From: Trebouxia sp. TZW2008
Taxonomy: Eukaryota; Chlorophyta; Trebouxiophyceae; Trebouxiales; Trebouxiaceae
Assembly: GCA_002118135.1 (NCBI GenBank)
Contig: BDIU01000464.1
Location: 1 to 28,348, forward strand
DNA length: 28,348 nt
Direction of reading: 5' to 3'
A program made the translations under genes and the position numbers. This document shows, in pieces, positions 1 through 10,539 of this stretch (the stretch's first letter is position 1; every line of letters starts with the position of its first letter). Under the pieces are notes generated by a model. That model was not told the origin of the DNA. It did no database searches and was given only the letters and a program-made list of their open reading frames with translations.

Positions 1-155
1 GCCGCTTCGTCACTATACGTCAAACGAAATACGGACAAGCCCTCTGACTTGTCAGCCGGAGCTTTATCTGAACGTTCGCGCGCGCAGAACGTCACCACAA
101 ACCAAGCACAGAACTGCTCGGTCTCGGAAGCGAAATTGAAAAACCTCCGATGACC

Positions 156-352
156 TTTGACCTCTAGGAAATTTACTTTGACCTCTACAGACCTCCAATC
201 CAGAAGACCCCCGGTCGGAGTCTTTCCCCTCAAACGTGACCAAGTGCAAATTTCGGCTGTTCCTTCCCCTCGGTCGGGCAGCACCAAGTCCAAGAACTTG
301 CCAGATTGCTGACACAAAAACACCCAGCGTGGAAGACGTTGGAAAATATAAG
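156..352 (+). promoter_or_regulatory. Putative promoter of the M15-peptidase gene
   Basis: The 386 bases before the first ATG hold no coding region I can support. The 11-base sequence TTTGACCTCTA occurs at 156-166 and again at 177-187, exactly 21 bases apart, about two helical turns; its TTGACC core resembles a WRKY W-box. An A/T-rich TATA-like stretch (AAAATATAAG, 343-352) lies about 37 bases before the ATG at 387, which would give a very short leader. The repeat and its spacing are seen directly; the promoter role is inferred from position alone. Confidence 0.3.
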
Positions 353-386
353 GTTCAGCGCTCACGTGGCCAAGCGATATCGTTCG

Positions 387-3300
387 ATGCGTTCTGCATG
401 GCTTGTAGCAGTGACCGTATACCTCTTGCAAGACAATAGTGCGCATTCAGAAGGTGACGATGTGCTTGGAACGCTCTTGATCTGCTTCGCGAGCGAATGC
501 ACATCTCGCTAGTGCTTGGCGATTTCAGGTGACGGAATTGTCAGTCGCCCTGGAGAGCGCAAACTGATAGATCAGATCGACGTCTGTAACGGCCAGGTCT
601 ACTCGCGGTTTCAGTACGTGTGCTTGAAGCAGGCCGGTTAGTGCTCACCGCGTTGAGCACCAGCGACAGTGGTGTACTTGGCTCAAAGTGGTCTCCTGTG
701 CAAGCACATTGCAGCTGCAGCCTGTTGCAACAAGTGCATCAGTTGCATCTTTGCGTTTGGAACAACACATCACATCATATGTCTCTGCTGATTCCCGAAC
801 CAGCACAAATTCTATTGCTTCAAGCATACGCAAAGGCTGGCTGGCTAAACAATGACAAATTATGTGCTTGGCAGCTGGGGTGTCGACAAATGCACAAATT
901 TGCTGTCGGCCTTTGCTGACCAGAATTGTTGCAATTGTTTGCAGACGGTACATATGCTTTATGTCCTGCTGGAGCTCCTTGCGCCTGTCCGACGCCTGGC
1001 GCTTTGGCAGTGGGAGGAGCAGCCTACGGATGTTATGCTGAGCAACAGTACCACTGCACTTGCGACAATCCACAAAATGGGCTCGTCTCTGGTTTGGGGA
1101 CAAGCACTGCGGGGATGTGCCCAGAGTATACCCAAGCGTTGAGCTGCATTCCACCTTCAGAATCAAGCCCTGCTCCAACGACTCTGCCCAGCACACCTCC
1201 ATTGCCAAGCCCATCACTCACGCCGGAAGCATCTGTCAGTCCAAGTCCGGTGCCAACACTCACCCCAGCACCATCGCTTAGTCCAAGTCCAGTGCCATCA
1301 GTCACGCCAGGAGCGTCTGTCAGTCCAAGTCCAATGTCATCAGTCACGCCAGAACCATCCGTCAGTCCAAGTCCGGTGCCAACACTCACCCCAGGACCAT
1401 CTCTTAGTCAAAGTCCAGTGCCGTCAGTCACGCCAGGAGCGTCTGTGAGTCCAAGTCCAATTCCATCAGTCACGCCAGAACCATCTGTCAGTCCAAGTCC
1501 GGTGCCAACACTCACCCCAGCACCATCCCTTAGTCCAAGTCCAGTGCCGTCAGTCACGCCAGGAGCGTCTGCCAGCCCAAGTCCAGTGCCAACACTCACC
1601 CCAGCACCATTTCTTAGTCCTAGTCCTGCAAATGCAGCTGGAATCTGCCCAGGTTTGCCTGATTTGCTTGCTTGCCTGCTTCTTCACATACATTTGGCTT
1701 ATGTTTCCGAACGTAGCCAAACCTATTGAGCAAACTGCATTGCTGACATCTATGGATGTGATGATTCATGTTGTCTGTCTTGTAGAGCTTGTGTAGGTTG
1801 TGCAAACATCAAGCCATGAATTGCAAACCATCAATTACAACATTGACTGCCAAAAGTTCCAATAGAGCAGATGGTGAAGCCGTTGTATGATGAGTCACAT
1901 GTAGAAGTCGCAGAACAGCTGCGGATCTACCTGTGCTCCCCAAACAAACTTTTGCAAGCACATGTGACCTCAAAAGTTCCAATGGCAAGCATCCCGTTCT
2001 TGCAAAGCATGAGCGTCAAGTGATCACAATTCACATGCCTGAACCTTGTACAACCAGTACTGATACGATGCAAAGCAAGGTATGGAGACATTCTTTTAAG
2101 AACATGTAGTCCTAGTGTTTGGTGACTATAGGTCCTGTGCCAGTCACACCAGGCCTTGGTGCATCAACCGGCAGTGTTGGCTCTGGAGCAAGCTTTGAAT
2201 TTCCAGCAGGCATCAGCCTAGCCAGCGTCTACATTGCCGGCGATCCTGCATCAGGTGAGCTTGGGCCCTCGCCTTGCAACATACGTCACATATGTGCTGC
2301 TGGGTCACTTGGTAACCATCACAGGTGATATTGCACTCATACAAAAGGTTTCATGCATGAGAACAGACATTGAATGCACTTCATTACCATGAGTACTAAA
2401 GACAATTGAGCCCAACATGCATGCCATTTGTTTGTGCTAAACCCAGCATCCCTCTGGATATGCTGTCCGTCCCTCATTCACGTATGTGAAAGCACTTCCG
2501 CTGCATGAGTGCAGTGTGTTTGGATTCAACCATAAACACCAGTTTGCTGCTGATAATATATGTGCAAGCTGACGCAAGTGATACTGTGTGCTGCAACGCA
2601 ACCAACTGACATCATACATACAATGCACACATGCATGCGTGATGCTTTGAAACACTTGCATGCGACACTATGTATGCACATTGGAATGCAAGACTGCAAA
2701 GTTGCAAGAGAGAATTCACACTAGGAGTCTCAAGGGTGCTATTTAAGGTTGTTTTTGCATGGGACGCTGACCTTGCAAGCCCGTAAATGGAGGCTCATCA
2801 GCGCCTAAGTGGAGAAAGCGGGCAGCCTTACACTGAAGGGAATGCTGTGATGCTTTGTGGTGCACAAGTTGTGCATCAAAAGATTGGCTTGGCGTGCTGT
2901 TGGTGCCCCGCTCTTGGTCCATGTGAACATAAATTTCCCAGCAAACCGCAAGTAGCAGAGAAACCAGGCCGGAATTGCCTGGCAAGGCACTGTGAGGCAC
3001 TGGACCCATGCCAGCACCTGCCTGGCATTCTTCCAAGGAGCACTGCTGAGCTCTGATGGATATGTGTAAGCACCTGCCAAGGCGCATCAAGGCCTACTGC
3101 CAGCAGGTCATATGTGATGCTGCTGATTAGACATAGGCTACACAATCACTGGTGGGCTATTTTTGCGCTTCCTTGTTGAGCTAGGCACGTCCGGACACCA
3201 GGTTGCGGCGTGAATCCTCTCTATGTCAAACTTCCTGGAGAAGCTGTGCACATATTTTTGAGTGTTTCTTACAGGGTGTAGCTACAACACGCTCAAAGCA

Positions 3301-6300
3301 GGTAGCGGCGACTACGTTACATTGTGTTTGGAACTTCAAAGATCTGTCCCAGCAAGTAGCAACACTGTGAGTGTGGCTGCAAGCGGCTATACTGCCAATG
3401 TGCCTGGCAGAAAGCTTTTGCAGTGGCGCAAGCGACTTTTGCTACAAGGTGGGCACCTACGCAACGGGATAAATTGCATTACATGACAGGTATACGTCCG
3501 TAAATGCATTGCAAATACCACTCACATGCTACACACTCTCAGGCTTTTGGGTATGGTAATTTTCTGTTATGCCCACTGTTTTAACCAACAATCATAACTA
3601 ACATTCCTTCTTCTTCTGCTCATCCCTCACCTAGTCATCAGCATCTGTTGTCAAACAGATCATAAAGTTGCCCTTGTCCTTGTTCTGTGCACTGTATTGG
3701 ACGAGTCTCCTCGTTGGACCAACCCAGATATCTGCAAACAATTCTCATGTGTGTATACATTGATTTCAGGCCCAACACAATGTGATGGCGATGACTTGGA
3801 AAGAGGCTATGTGTACACTCCAGACCCTGGTATATTTGTGGATGACCCGGCCAGCATCTACATCAGCCCATCTTTTGAGCCAACTATGGACTTGCTGGGT
3901 CAATTGGCTGAGGATGCAGGAGTACAACTTGATATCACCTCCTCTGCGAGGATATCTCCTACTTCTTTTGTCAATACTGCGGGTGTCACTGTCACAGCAT
4001 CCAATAGCAACCACCTTGTAGGTCATGCCATTGACATCAATGTGCTGTACAATGGCTTCAGATGCAACAGCGTTTGCATGAACAGCCCTTCTGCTGGCAC
4101 TCCCACTGCTATTAGGGACTTTTTGACAAGTTTGCAAACTGCTGCAAATAATGGAGAACTTAGATGGGGCAAGGCCTTCAATGATCCTGTTCACATTGAT
4201 GATAATTACAATGGTGTCAATGGAAAGCGAGCTTTTGCTGACCTACGATCGCAGGTTTTTCAAGGTCTGTACGGTATCTGCTTTGATTCTTCCAGTAGTT
4301 GTTTCAAGGGCTCTGTCTCTGTGCCTGATAGCCTATGTGCATGTGGTCCAAGCAGTGGGAGGCGTTTGTTCCAAACATGTGATGAAGATTCAACAACTCC
4401 TGATGATGAGGAGGATGACACTGGGGGCGACGGGGCTGGGGGCGGTGGCGGTGGCGGTGGCGGTGGCGACAGCGGCAGTGGTTCTGCAGGAGGTATGCAC
4501 ATTGTTTCCATACACCTTAGTTCAAATAGAATGCTCAAGCAACCATACTTCTGCCCCTTTTAGCAGCATCGATTACGTTTTCTTATGGCCATGCCATGCT
4601 GCCAGCCCGGCGCCCTGGCCCTCCCTGAAGTTGAAACTCATGGGATCTGCTTGAATCTGTTACCACAAAAATCCCTGTGAATTCACACCTGTGTATATGC
4701 ATGGAAATGTTCTTAGACAAGTTTGCGTAGAAGCAAGCCTGTTGTAAGTGTGCAAATCAGCAGGCTAGTCGATCTGCATGACTCCCACAAAGCAGAGAAC
4801 TCTATGACTGCAGATCTGTGCAGATGTGTACCCATGCAGGATTGCGCAGCTGAAGCACTGCAGGCCTGCGTAGATTCACAAGTTGTGCAGATCTGCATGA
4901 GACAAGCTGCTGAAGTTCTATGAGAACCCACCAGTCTGATGTGCTTTGCATAGCATGTATCTATGTGTCTGTATTTAGGGGTGAAACTCCATGGTATTAT
5001 TTAGCCTTGAGTTACTCACCTGCTTCAATTTGTCTTACAACTCATAAGCATAAGATGGGTGACTAGCCATCATGTCACATCTTGGCCATGGGCAGGGCAG
5101 ATGTGATGAGCAGGGCTCAACGGCTCATGTTTTGTGTGGAGGAGGCCTTGGCAATCATTGTGCTCAACTTTTGCTACCGTTCACTTGTCAATTGAGCAAG
5201 TCACCTAGGTCAGGTGCAGTTGTGATTCGCAGTTCGACCTCAACAAATAGTGCTGACACCTGCATATGGTGTGAGTGGAGAGTGACGTTCCCAAATTTGT
5301 TTATATGGTAAGGTCAACAGTTCAACACCTCAAATTGTCAGCAGTCAAGCAAAAGGTTGAGGTCATCTGCATTGTAGCTAGGTCAGGACCTTGATGGAAA
5401 TGGGGCATCAGTAACATGCTGAGGACTGGACATGGGTGGGACCCAGCCCATCCAATAGTTTGTCTGTTTCCTTGGCTTTTCCTCAGCACAGATACGCCTA
5501 GACCTGCAACATTGCAGATTCATACATCTGCAGATTTATGCAACTATGGATCCACAGGATGGTGGATTTGCAGCCTGCACGCCTGCATAGAAACACAAGG
5601 ATGTAGATCTGCATAGATCCCAGCTTGACTGACCTGCAAAGATCTGGATGACTGCTTTTGAGTAGGCAGGTGGGTGCAGGTGTGGATTCACGTAGATCAC
5701 ATGGGCTTCAACTGCAGGAACAATGTGTTGTGATTATCATGACAAGGCCTGACTGTGGCTATTACAGTTTCAAAAATGTTTGCATCTGTGTGGCATCATC
5801 AAGTTTGTCTGACTGTTTACAAAGGTTGTTGCTCGTTACGCAAGCTTGCAGGCATTTGATGTTTAAGCTCACCACCTGGAAGTTTTCCCTCCTCCTTGCC
5901 ATGCATGTGAGTTCCAAGCAAAACCATGCAGATCCTTGTGTTGCATGCAGACAATGGTGAGGCCAGCTTTTGCATGCCGGCTGGTCTGACGGGAAACAGT
6001 CCTGGAGGCGTTGTGGCACTGCAGAATGGAATCACCCTACAAGACACCTGCATTGTGCTGAACTCAGGGCCTCCAGGTGACATTTGTTGTTGCAGGCCCG
6101 GTTGTCCCACCAAATTGTTTGCCAACAACCTGAGGGCATCATGTGTCATTAGATTATTCATACACGCTGGGCTTGTGCAGTTGCTTAGTACACAGCAGGT
6201 CACTCGTGCAAGCTACAACTAGATCTCACATATGAGCCATCAACTTGTTTTACACCACATACTATGCATATGCGTGTAGCTTACAATCCAGGGGTTCTGC

Positions 6301-7232
6301 CAACTTGAATAGGCTGACTATATACAGTGCTGCACAGACCTGAAGAGTTGAGTGATGCCACTATATGCGTGTGGTGTTGACATATTCTCTTGCAAATGCA
6401 GCGGCACGCAAACTGCTGCAAGTCAACCAAGGAGTTCAATACAGCCCATCTTCGGTTGCCATTGACTCAGCAGGCAATCAAGTGCTAACATATTATGTTG
6501 CTCTGAACATGTTTTGTGTAAATCGCCACCGACTATCTCCCAACACAAGGGTGGCTGATGGGACAGCGTTTCAGCTGGGTCCCATTGTCTCAGATCCAGC
6601 CATCACGAATTTACTGTCTCTTCTGAGGGGTAAGATTTGGTCCATGGAATGCATGTGATGTAGCCACATGTTGCAGACGTGCTTTGAATGCTTTTACTAC
6701 CACTCAACACACAGCTACTGGAAAGGGTTATTGTGCATCGCCGGAACTGTGCACAAGCTATCAGCATCCATGCTGTCAAGACTGGCTTTCTGTCATATAT
6801 AAGTGAAGACGACTGCTCAGCGTCACTGCTTGCCACCATTGTTAAGCTGCAGCATGAGATCATTCCACAAGATGAGTTGTGCGGCATCCTTATGCAGTCA
6901 AGTCATCCCCAGTGCAGCCCACCGTTGTCCAGGCTTTTTGCATGCATCTTGCACATCTGCCACACCAATTCTTCCAAGTAAATGCCTCCAAATCAATATC
7001 CGATTTCTCATCTGCTGTGATTTGGGTTTTGTAAGTTCCTACTAGGCTATGCAATCATTGGCATCGTGCAGGTCATTGTCTCAGCTCCACAGAGGATGAG
7101 ACACAACTGGTCCAAGATGCTTTATGGCGTGCACTGGGAGAAGAAGGCGGTTCTGGAACTGATCAACCTGGTGTCACTGAGCTAAGTGCAGAAGACTGTA
7201 TCAACTTAGCAGCTCTGCCACTGTGTGGATGA
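387..7232 (+). CDS. Secreted mosaic protein: Ser/Pro-repeat region plus M15 zinc-peptidase domain
   Basis: Eleven exons: 387-453, 529-636, 945-1652, 2132-2254, 3275-3448, 3770-4492, 5951-6076, 6402-6629, 6715-6802, 6898-6977, 7072-7232; they join in frame to 861 aa. The ATG at 387 was chosen because it opens a signal peptide (MRSAWLVAVTVYLL). Residues about 45-128 are Cys-rich; about 157-282 are nine 14-aa Ser/Pro repeats, probably hydroxyproline-rich and O-glycosylated. Exon 6 (residues 394-634) carries the M15 pattern SxHxxGxAxD (SNHLVGHAID; His475, Asp482) and a C-terminal DPVHID (Asp532, His535), as in D-Ala-D-Ala carboxypeptidases and phage L-Ala-D-Glu endolysins, then an acidic and Gly-rich linker. 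The tail is Cys-containing and unrecognised. Expected role: extracellular or wall peptidase, perhaps on bacterial peptidoglycan (inferred). R-[KR]-L-[LF]-Q motifs recur three times. Nine of ten introns are phase 1. Exons 9-10 are the least certain borders. Confidence 0.82.
1238..1615 (+). repeat. Nine tandem 42-bp units encoding 14-aa Ser/Pro repeats
   Basis: Nine in-frame 42-bp units encode S-P-S-P-x-P-[ST]-[VL]-T-P-x-[PA]-S-x. Three subtypes alternate (A: PTLTPAPSL-like; B: PSVTPGASV-like; C: PSVTPEPSV-like) in the order ABC ABC AB A, so the array grew by duplication of a three-unit block as well as single units. It lies inside exon 3 of the secreted M15 protein and would form an extended, glycosylated rod of the hydroxyproline-rich glycoprotein type. 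Confidence 0.95.
4438..4469 (+). repeat. GGCGGT microsatellite encoding a poly-Gly linker
   Basis: A run of GGCGGT hexamers codes for about ten consecutive glycines just after an acidic stretch (DDEEDD) at the end of exon 6 of the M15-domain gene. It makes a flexible linker between the peptidase domain and the C-terminal part. Confidence 0.9.
4713..5700 (+). repeat. Dispersed degenerate AGATCTGCAT repeats in intron 6
   Basis: The 1.46-kb intron 4493-5950 holds no exon I can support. It contains many copies of motifs around TGCAGATCTGCAT, for example near 4770, 4810, 4890, 5520 and 5605. Two longer segments match clearly: GCCTGCGTAGATTCACAAG near 4863 and GCCTGCATAGAAACACAAG near 5580, both followed by AGATCTGCAT. 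They look like remnants of an old tandem or transposed repeat. Confidence 0.5.
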
Positions 7233-8212
7233 AAGCACCAAGAAGTTAATGTTATGACGCTCCTAGTTGAGGAGAGGGGAGCCAGTGTGAAGGGTAAATT
7301 TTGCTAGCATGTGTTTTGTGAAGACTGCCAATTTGCTTTGTGAGATTGCCACAGTGGCAGTCAAAGGTGGCAGGTGACATGTTCATCACATTGAGATGTG
7401 CAGTAGGGCTAGTCACAACAGGTGCATGGGGCAATCAGTAGTGGCAGCACTTTCCTGCTGCGCAATCAGCTTATTGGATCTTCCTGTCCATCGATTAGGA
7501 AAGAAAAAGTGAGGCAAAAGGGATTTTCGATACAATGCTCATTGCTAGCCATGGAACAAAAGATGAGAAGACACGACATGCATGCATTGCACCGTGCGAA
7601 CTCAGTCCGAGCCTTAGTTGCGTTAATGCACCGAACTCACTTTCAGTGCTGTTACATACCTGCAAGCTGCTCACGGCAGCGCTTGATCAGAACATGAATC
7701 TGGAAACTAGGCGAATGGTAGTTAATGCCGGCAGAAATACAGCTGTGCTTGGCCCCCAATAATGAGCTCAAACTTTACTATCAAATCAATGCGTAGGGCT
7801 GGATATAGGAGGGCTGCATCCATGGGACGCTTGCGCTGATCACGAGTTGAGTCATGACTGATCAGGAACTGCACTCCCGTCATGATTGCCTGACAGCGCA
7901 GCCTATTATTTTCTTTCCTTTCAGAAATTGCAGGATTCAAGAAAAAAGAAAATCCAACGCCTTTCGGCGTCTCAACGGGAGCTCTCATCACCGTGAAAGC
8001 AGCCAGGGCGCCCCGACAGGGGGGGGCAATGTGGATTTCTTTTTCGGGCAGAGCCCATCCCCATTATCAAGACGTCTAGGTCGACCGGGGCATGTAGGGT
8101 GTTAGCGGGACCAATGCCCGATTTCGTTGGTGATATCTAGACCATCCCCAGAGGCAACCACGCCTTTTTGCCCGAGAGGTGTGTTCACTCGGCTTTTCGA
8201 CTGTGAGTCTTT
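7233..8212. other. Gene-poor stretch between the M15 gene and the Harbinger-like element
   Basis: Contains the presumed 3' UTR of the M15-domain gene. No TGTAA polyadenylation signal is evident in the first few hundred bases. Short open frames on both strands have no recognisable domains and no consistent splice borders. From about 7960 the base composition becomes richer in C/G and CpG, with a run of eight G near 8022 and palindromic GGGGCAT...ATGCCC sequences at about 8088-8120, suggesting older mobile-element debris. Confidence 0.5.
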
Positions 8213-8428
8213 GAGGCCGTCCACACGAGTGAAACGAGTCTGGGCCACGTGCCATTTGCAAATGGGGAAACCCAGGGATTCGACCATTTTGCGTTCACAC
8301 GGGAGCCCTGAGTCATCGGGTTCACTATTTGCCCGCAGATGCTGCAAAGCGCGGCCGTTCAAGGTCTCGTCAGGTCAAGGACGTAGCGCAGTATGTTGCG
8401 GTACACCGCCCTAGCAGTTGTCGCGACC

Positions 8429-8809
8429 ATGCAAATGTTGGCTGTCGCCTTTCACCAAGCAAGGCAGTCTGATCTGCTGTGCTTCAGTGTGAACAGCCTG
8501 CTGCTGCAGAGCTGCCTATTGCTGCAGTCCATAGCTTATCTCAACAGCTGGTGTGGCCGTGAATGGTGGAGCTTCCACAGGTATGTCCCGCTCTGTTGCT
8601 GTTCTGCGCAGTGGCAGTTGTGCCAGTGTCAATGCTGCCTGTTGTGCTACAGATCCAGTCACTGGTGGTTTGTAATAGTGCAACGCTCCTGGCTTGAAGA
8701 CTTGAATGAAAGACAGCGGGATAAGCACTATGTGGACCAGTTCAGAATAGCCTACCCCACTTTCAGAACCCTTGCTGATCAGCTCAGACCTCACGTTGAA
8801 TTGACATAG
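8429..8809 (+). pseudogene. Harbinger-type transposase, N-terminal fragment
   Basis: The C-terminal 45 codons read WLEDLNERQRDK... followed by QFRIAYPTFRTLADQLRPHV. This matches the region ahead of the DDE domain in PIF/Harbinger (HARBI1-like) transposases, which typically has an F-R-M-S-x-x-T-F-x-x-L-x-x-x-L-x-P pattern. A 72-base stretch at 8581-8652 has intron-like GT and AG ends and is in frame, so it could be spliced or read through. The frame stops right after LRPHVELT and no DDE residues follow, so the gene is truncated. Codons before about 8555 have no recognisable content. Confidence 0.5.
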
Positions 8810-9044
8810 GCTGTTGCAAGCCCTGCTGCGGCAGGAAGCTTGGCTGCGACTGTTGTAGTTGAGACTGCTGATACGCGTGCATGAAAAGCTGCAGCTGCTC
8901 CTGCGAGATAGCCGGATGCGGAGGGCCTGAATTGCTGCAGCACATGTCATCTTGGCTTTGCGCAAAGTAGTTCCGCTCAGACATCAGCGCACAAACTCTC
9001 TCAACGATGAACGCCAGCAAGCTGTCATGCCGCACGCGGCGCAA
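8784..9044 (-). CDS. Gln-rich short protein inside the Harbinger-like element
   Basis: An 86-codon frame on the strand opposite the transposase fragment. It starts MRRVRHDSLLAFIVERVCALM, probably helical, and then becomes Gln/Ser rich (QQSQLQQSQPSFLPQQG). Autonomous Harbinger elements often carry a second, Myb-like gene, but I see no Myb/SANT tryptophans here. It may be a decayed accessory gene or a chance frame. Confidence 0.3.
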   Translation of the reverse strand: MRRVRHDSLLAFIVERVCALMSERNYFAQSQDDMCCSNSGPPHPAISQEQLQLFMHAYQQSQLQQSQPSFLPQQGLQQPMSIQREV

Positions 9045-9260
9045 TCGAGTGTGTTCACGCCTGCGTGCGTGCTCTGCAGCTCTGCACTTGCCGCTGCCGG
9101 GAGCTCAGACCGCAGTCACGTGTGATGCAAACCCAGATTGAAGCTTCGAACCCGTTCCCAGAGCAGGTTTCGTTGAACCCCAGTTCATTCAAAATTTCGT
9201 TCGTCTTCACCTCCCTGAAACCCGCACGTGGCCCTTCAATCTGCTCGTGTGGACGGCCTC

Positions 9261-9535
9261 TTTGGGGGTTGAACCCCGTCCCTCCGCCTGACAGGCGGAA
9301 CTCACAACCATTGAGCATTCAACGTCCTCTCAGCACATTAACTGTGTGAAGACAAACCTCAAGAACCACCTAGGGACCTTGCGGTCCTCAGCAGAATTCA
9401 GTCAGCACATTCATAAACAGGTTACTAAGTAGTGGGTTAGTCAGGGTTACATAAACCGCTTTCCTAGCGCCAGCTGGCCTAGTTAGTTGTACGTAGCGGC
9501 CCTTGATACTGTGTACATATGAGATATAGCAGCGC
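9261..9535. other. Spacer with two adjacent palindromes
   Basis: Directly after the right end of the Harbinger-like element come GGGGTTGAACCCC (about 9264-9277) and CCGCCTGACAGGCGG (about 9286-9301), each able to form a short stem. The rest is presumed 3' UTR of the minus-strand gene ending at 9536. No open frame here is convincing. Confidence 0.45.
9447..9451 (-). terminator. UGUAA polyadenylation signal
   Basis: TGTAA on the minus strand (TTACA on plus) lies about 85 bases after the stop codon at 9536-9538 of the minus-strand gene. UGUAA is the usual near-upstream polyadenylation element in green algae. The five-base motif alone is weak evidence; position and strand raise it. Confidence 0.4.
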
Positions 9536-10308
9536 TTAAGCACAAAGCAAGGATGTAACGATTCGCACAATTCTAAAAGCCCGCTGACAATTAGACTGCT
9601 TTGTTAAGACTGCATGAGATGCTTTATGTCAAGTAGGTGTCATAAACGCAGGAAAGGCGTTGGCACACACACACATTGCCAGGAGAGCGCTGCCACTTAC
9701 TGCTTGGCTTGTTCTCTGCTTGCCATGCCAGCACAATATCCACAGCAACTGGACGCGTAAGGCTAGCCTCAAGGGTCTTGTCCCGAGCATCCAGCAAAGC
9801 CTCAGGGGAGTCAAAGCCTTGCTCAATCAGATTCCGATAGTCCAGCTCCGTCAGGCGTGCAGACCGTGAGCCAAGGGCGGCCTTTAAAGTGTCTGCTGCA
9901 GCCTGATGGTCAGTCATTAGCGCCTGCAAATAGTACACTTGCTGCTGCCTGTGTGACATACCGTATGAAGAAGGTCAAGGCTGTCAAGAACAGCACACAG
10001 TTTGCTGTGTTGCAGACCCCCAATACTAGCCTAGCGTAACATCACACAAGAACAAGTGCATAGTAGATCTAGCAAGAGCATTCTGGCAAAATAGCTTACT
10101 GAAACTGCTATGATACTCTGAGCCGTCTGGCAAATCACCAGGCGCGGTCACAACCGCGGCCAGCCACCAAGCCAGATGGGAGTGGCACTGCAGCGGCACT
10201 ACAGGGCGCGTTGGCCCAATGGCTGTCTTGGCGCTTGACTTGAGTTGTTGAACAGGTAAGGCAGTCGTTGAACTCGCACTATTCGAGGTATCTCTTTCTC
10301 GGTCGAAC
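9536..10308 (-). CDS. Partly resolved minus-strand gene of unknown function
   Basis: Three exon-like blocks, in transcript order: 10308-10100 (69 codons, Ser/Thr-rich then CHSHLAWWLAAVVTAPGDLP), 9948-9701 (about 82 codons, helical, with LTELDYRNLIEQGFDSPEAL, which resembles a small helix-hairpin-helix or SAM-like fold), and 9609-9536 (23 codons then TAA). Splice sites GTAAGC and GTAAGT are good, and the last junction agrees in phase (1 to 1). The first does not: 10100 ends in phase 1 while the 9948 or 9923 acceptors give phase 2 or 0, so a small exon is missing from my model or the gene is broken. Upstream, a Gln-rich block near 10483-10531 ends in phase 2 and would fit the 10308 acceptor; the hAT-like element sits just beyond it. 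No family recognised. Confidence 0.45.
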
Positions 10309-10539
10309 CTGCTCTATTGTACCAATTTTGTTCTCCAGAGAGACCCCCACAGGAAAAATGAAGTGGCGTAATAGGCTTGAATGCATAAGTTTTTATATCT
10401 TGGGCAAAGGAGTGTCTGCAGACATTGACGAATGCCGAAGTCAATGCATATGGATAGGGCCGTCGCAATTTGTTACAAAGTCGATAGTATCTGTGGTTGC
10501 TGCTGTCGTTGAAGCTGCAGCTGCAGCGTCTGTGCTGTA

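Larger units (their letters stand above)
8213..9260 (+). mobile_element. PIF/Harbinger-like DNA transposon, non-autonomous
   Basis: The element begins and ends with a perfect 17-bp terminal inverted repeat, GAGGCCGTCCACACGAG at 8213-8229 and its complement at 9244-9260. A second shared block, GGGCCACGTGC, lies about 14 bases further in on both sides. TTT flanks both ends (8210-8212 and 9261-9263), fitting the 3-bp target duplication of PIF/Harbinger elements, although TWA is more usual. GGCCGT-type termini are also known in this group. Inside are a transposase N-terminal fragment (+) and a Gln-rich frame (-). At 1,048 bp it is far too short to encode a full DDE transposase. Confidence 0.75.

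Noticed and set aside
645..1217. 190-codon minus-strand frame
   Set aside because: It overlaps exon 3 and intron 2 of the well-supported plus-strand gene and has no recognisable content.
1033..1599. Minus-strand Gly/Leu/Thr repeat frames
   Set aside because: Mirror image of the plus-strand 42-bp repeat array.
3275..3448. LysM-like domain in exon 5 of the M15 gene (NTLKAGSGDYVTLC)
   Set aside because: Only a loose resemblance; the spacing and later conserved residues of LysM are absent.
7422..8414. Several overlapping short frames between the first gene and the Harbinger-like element
   Set aside because: No domain, no splice agreement and no composition that stands out from the other frames.
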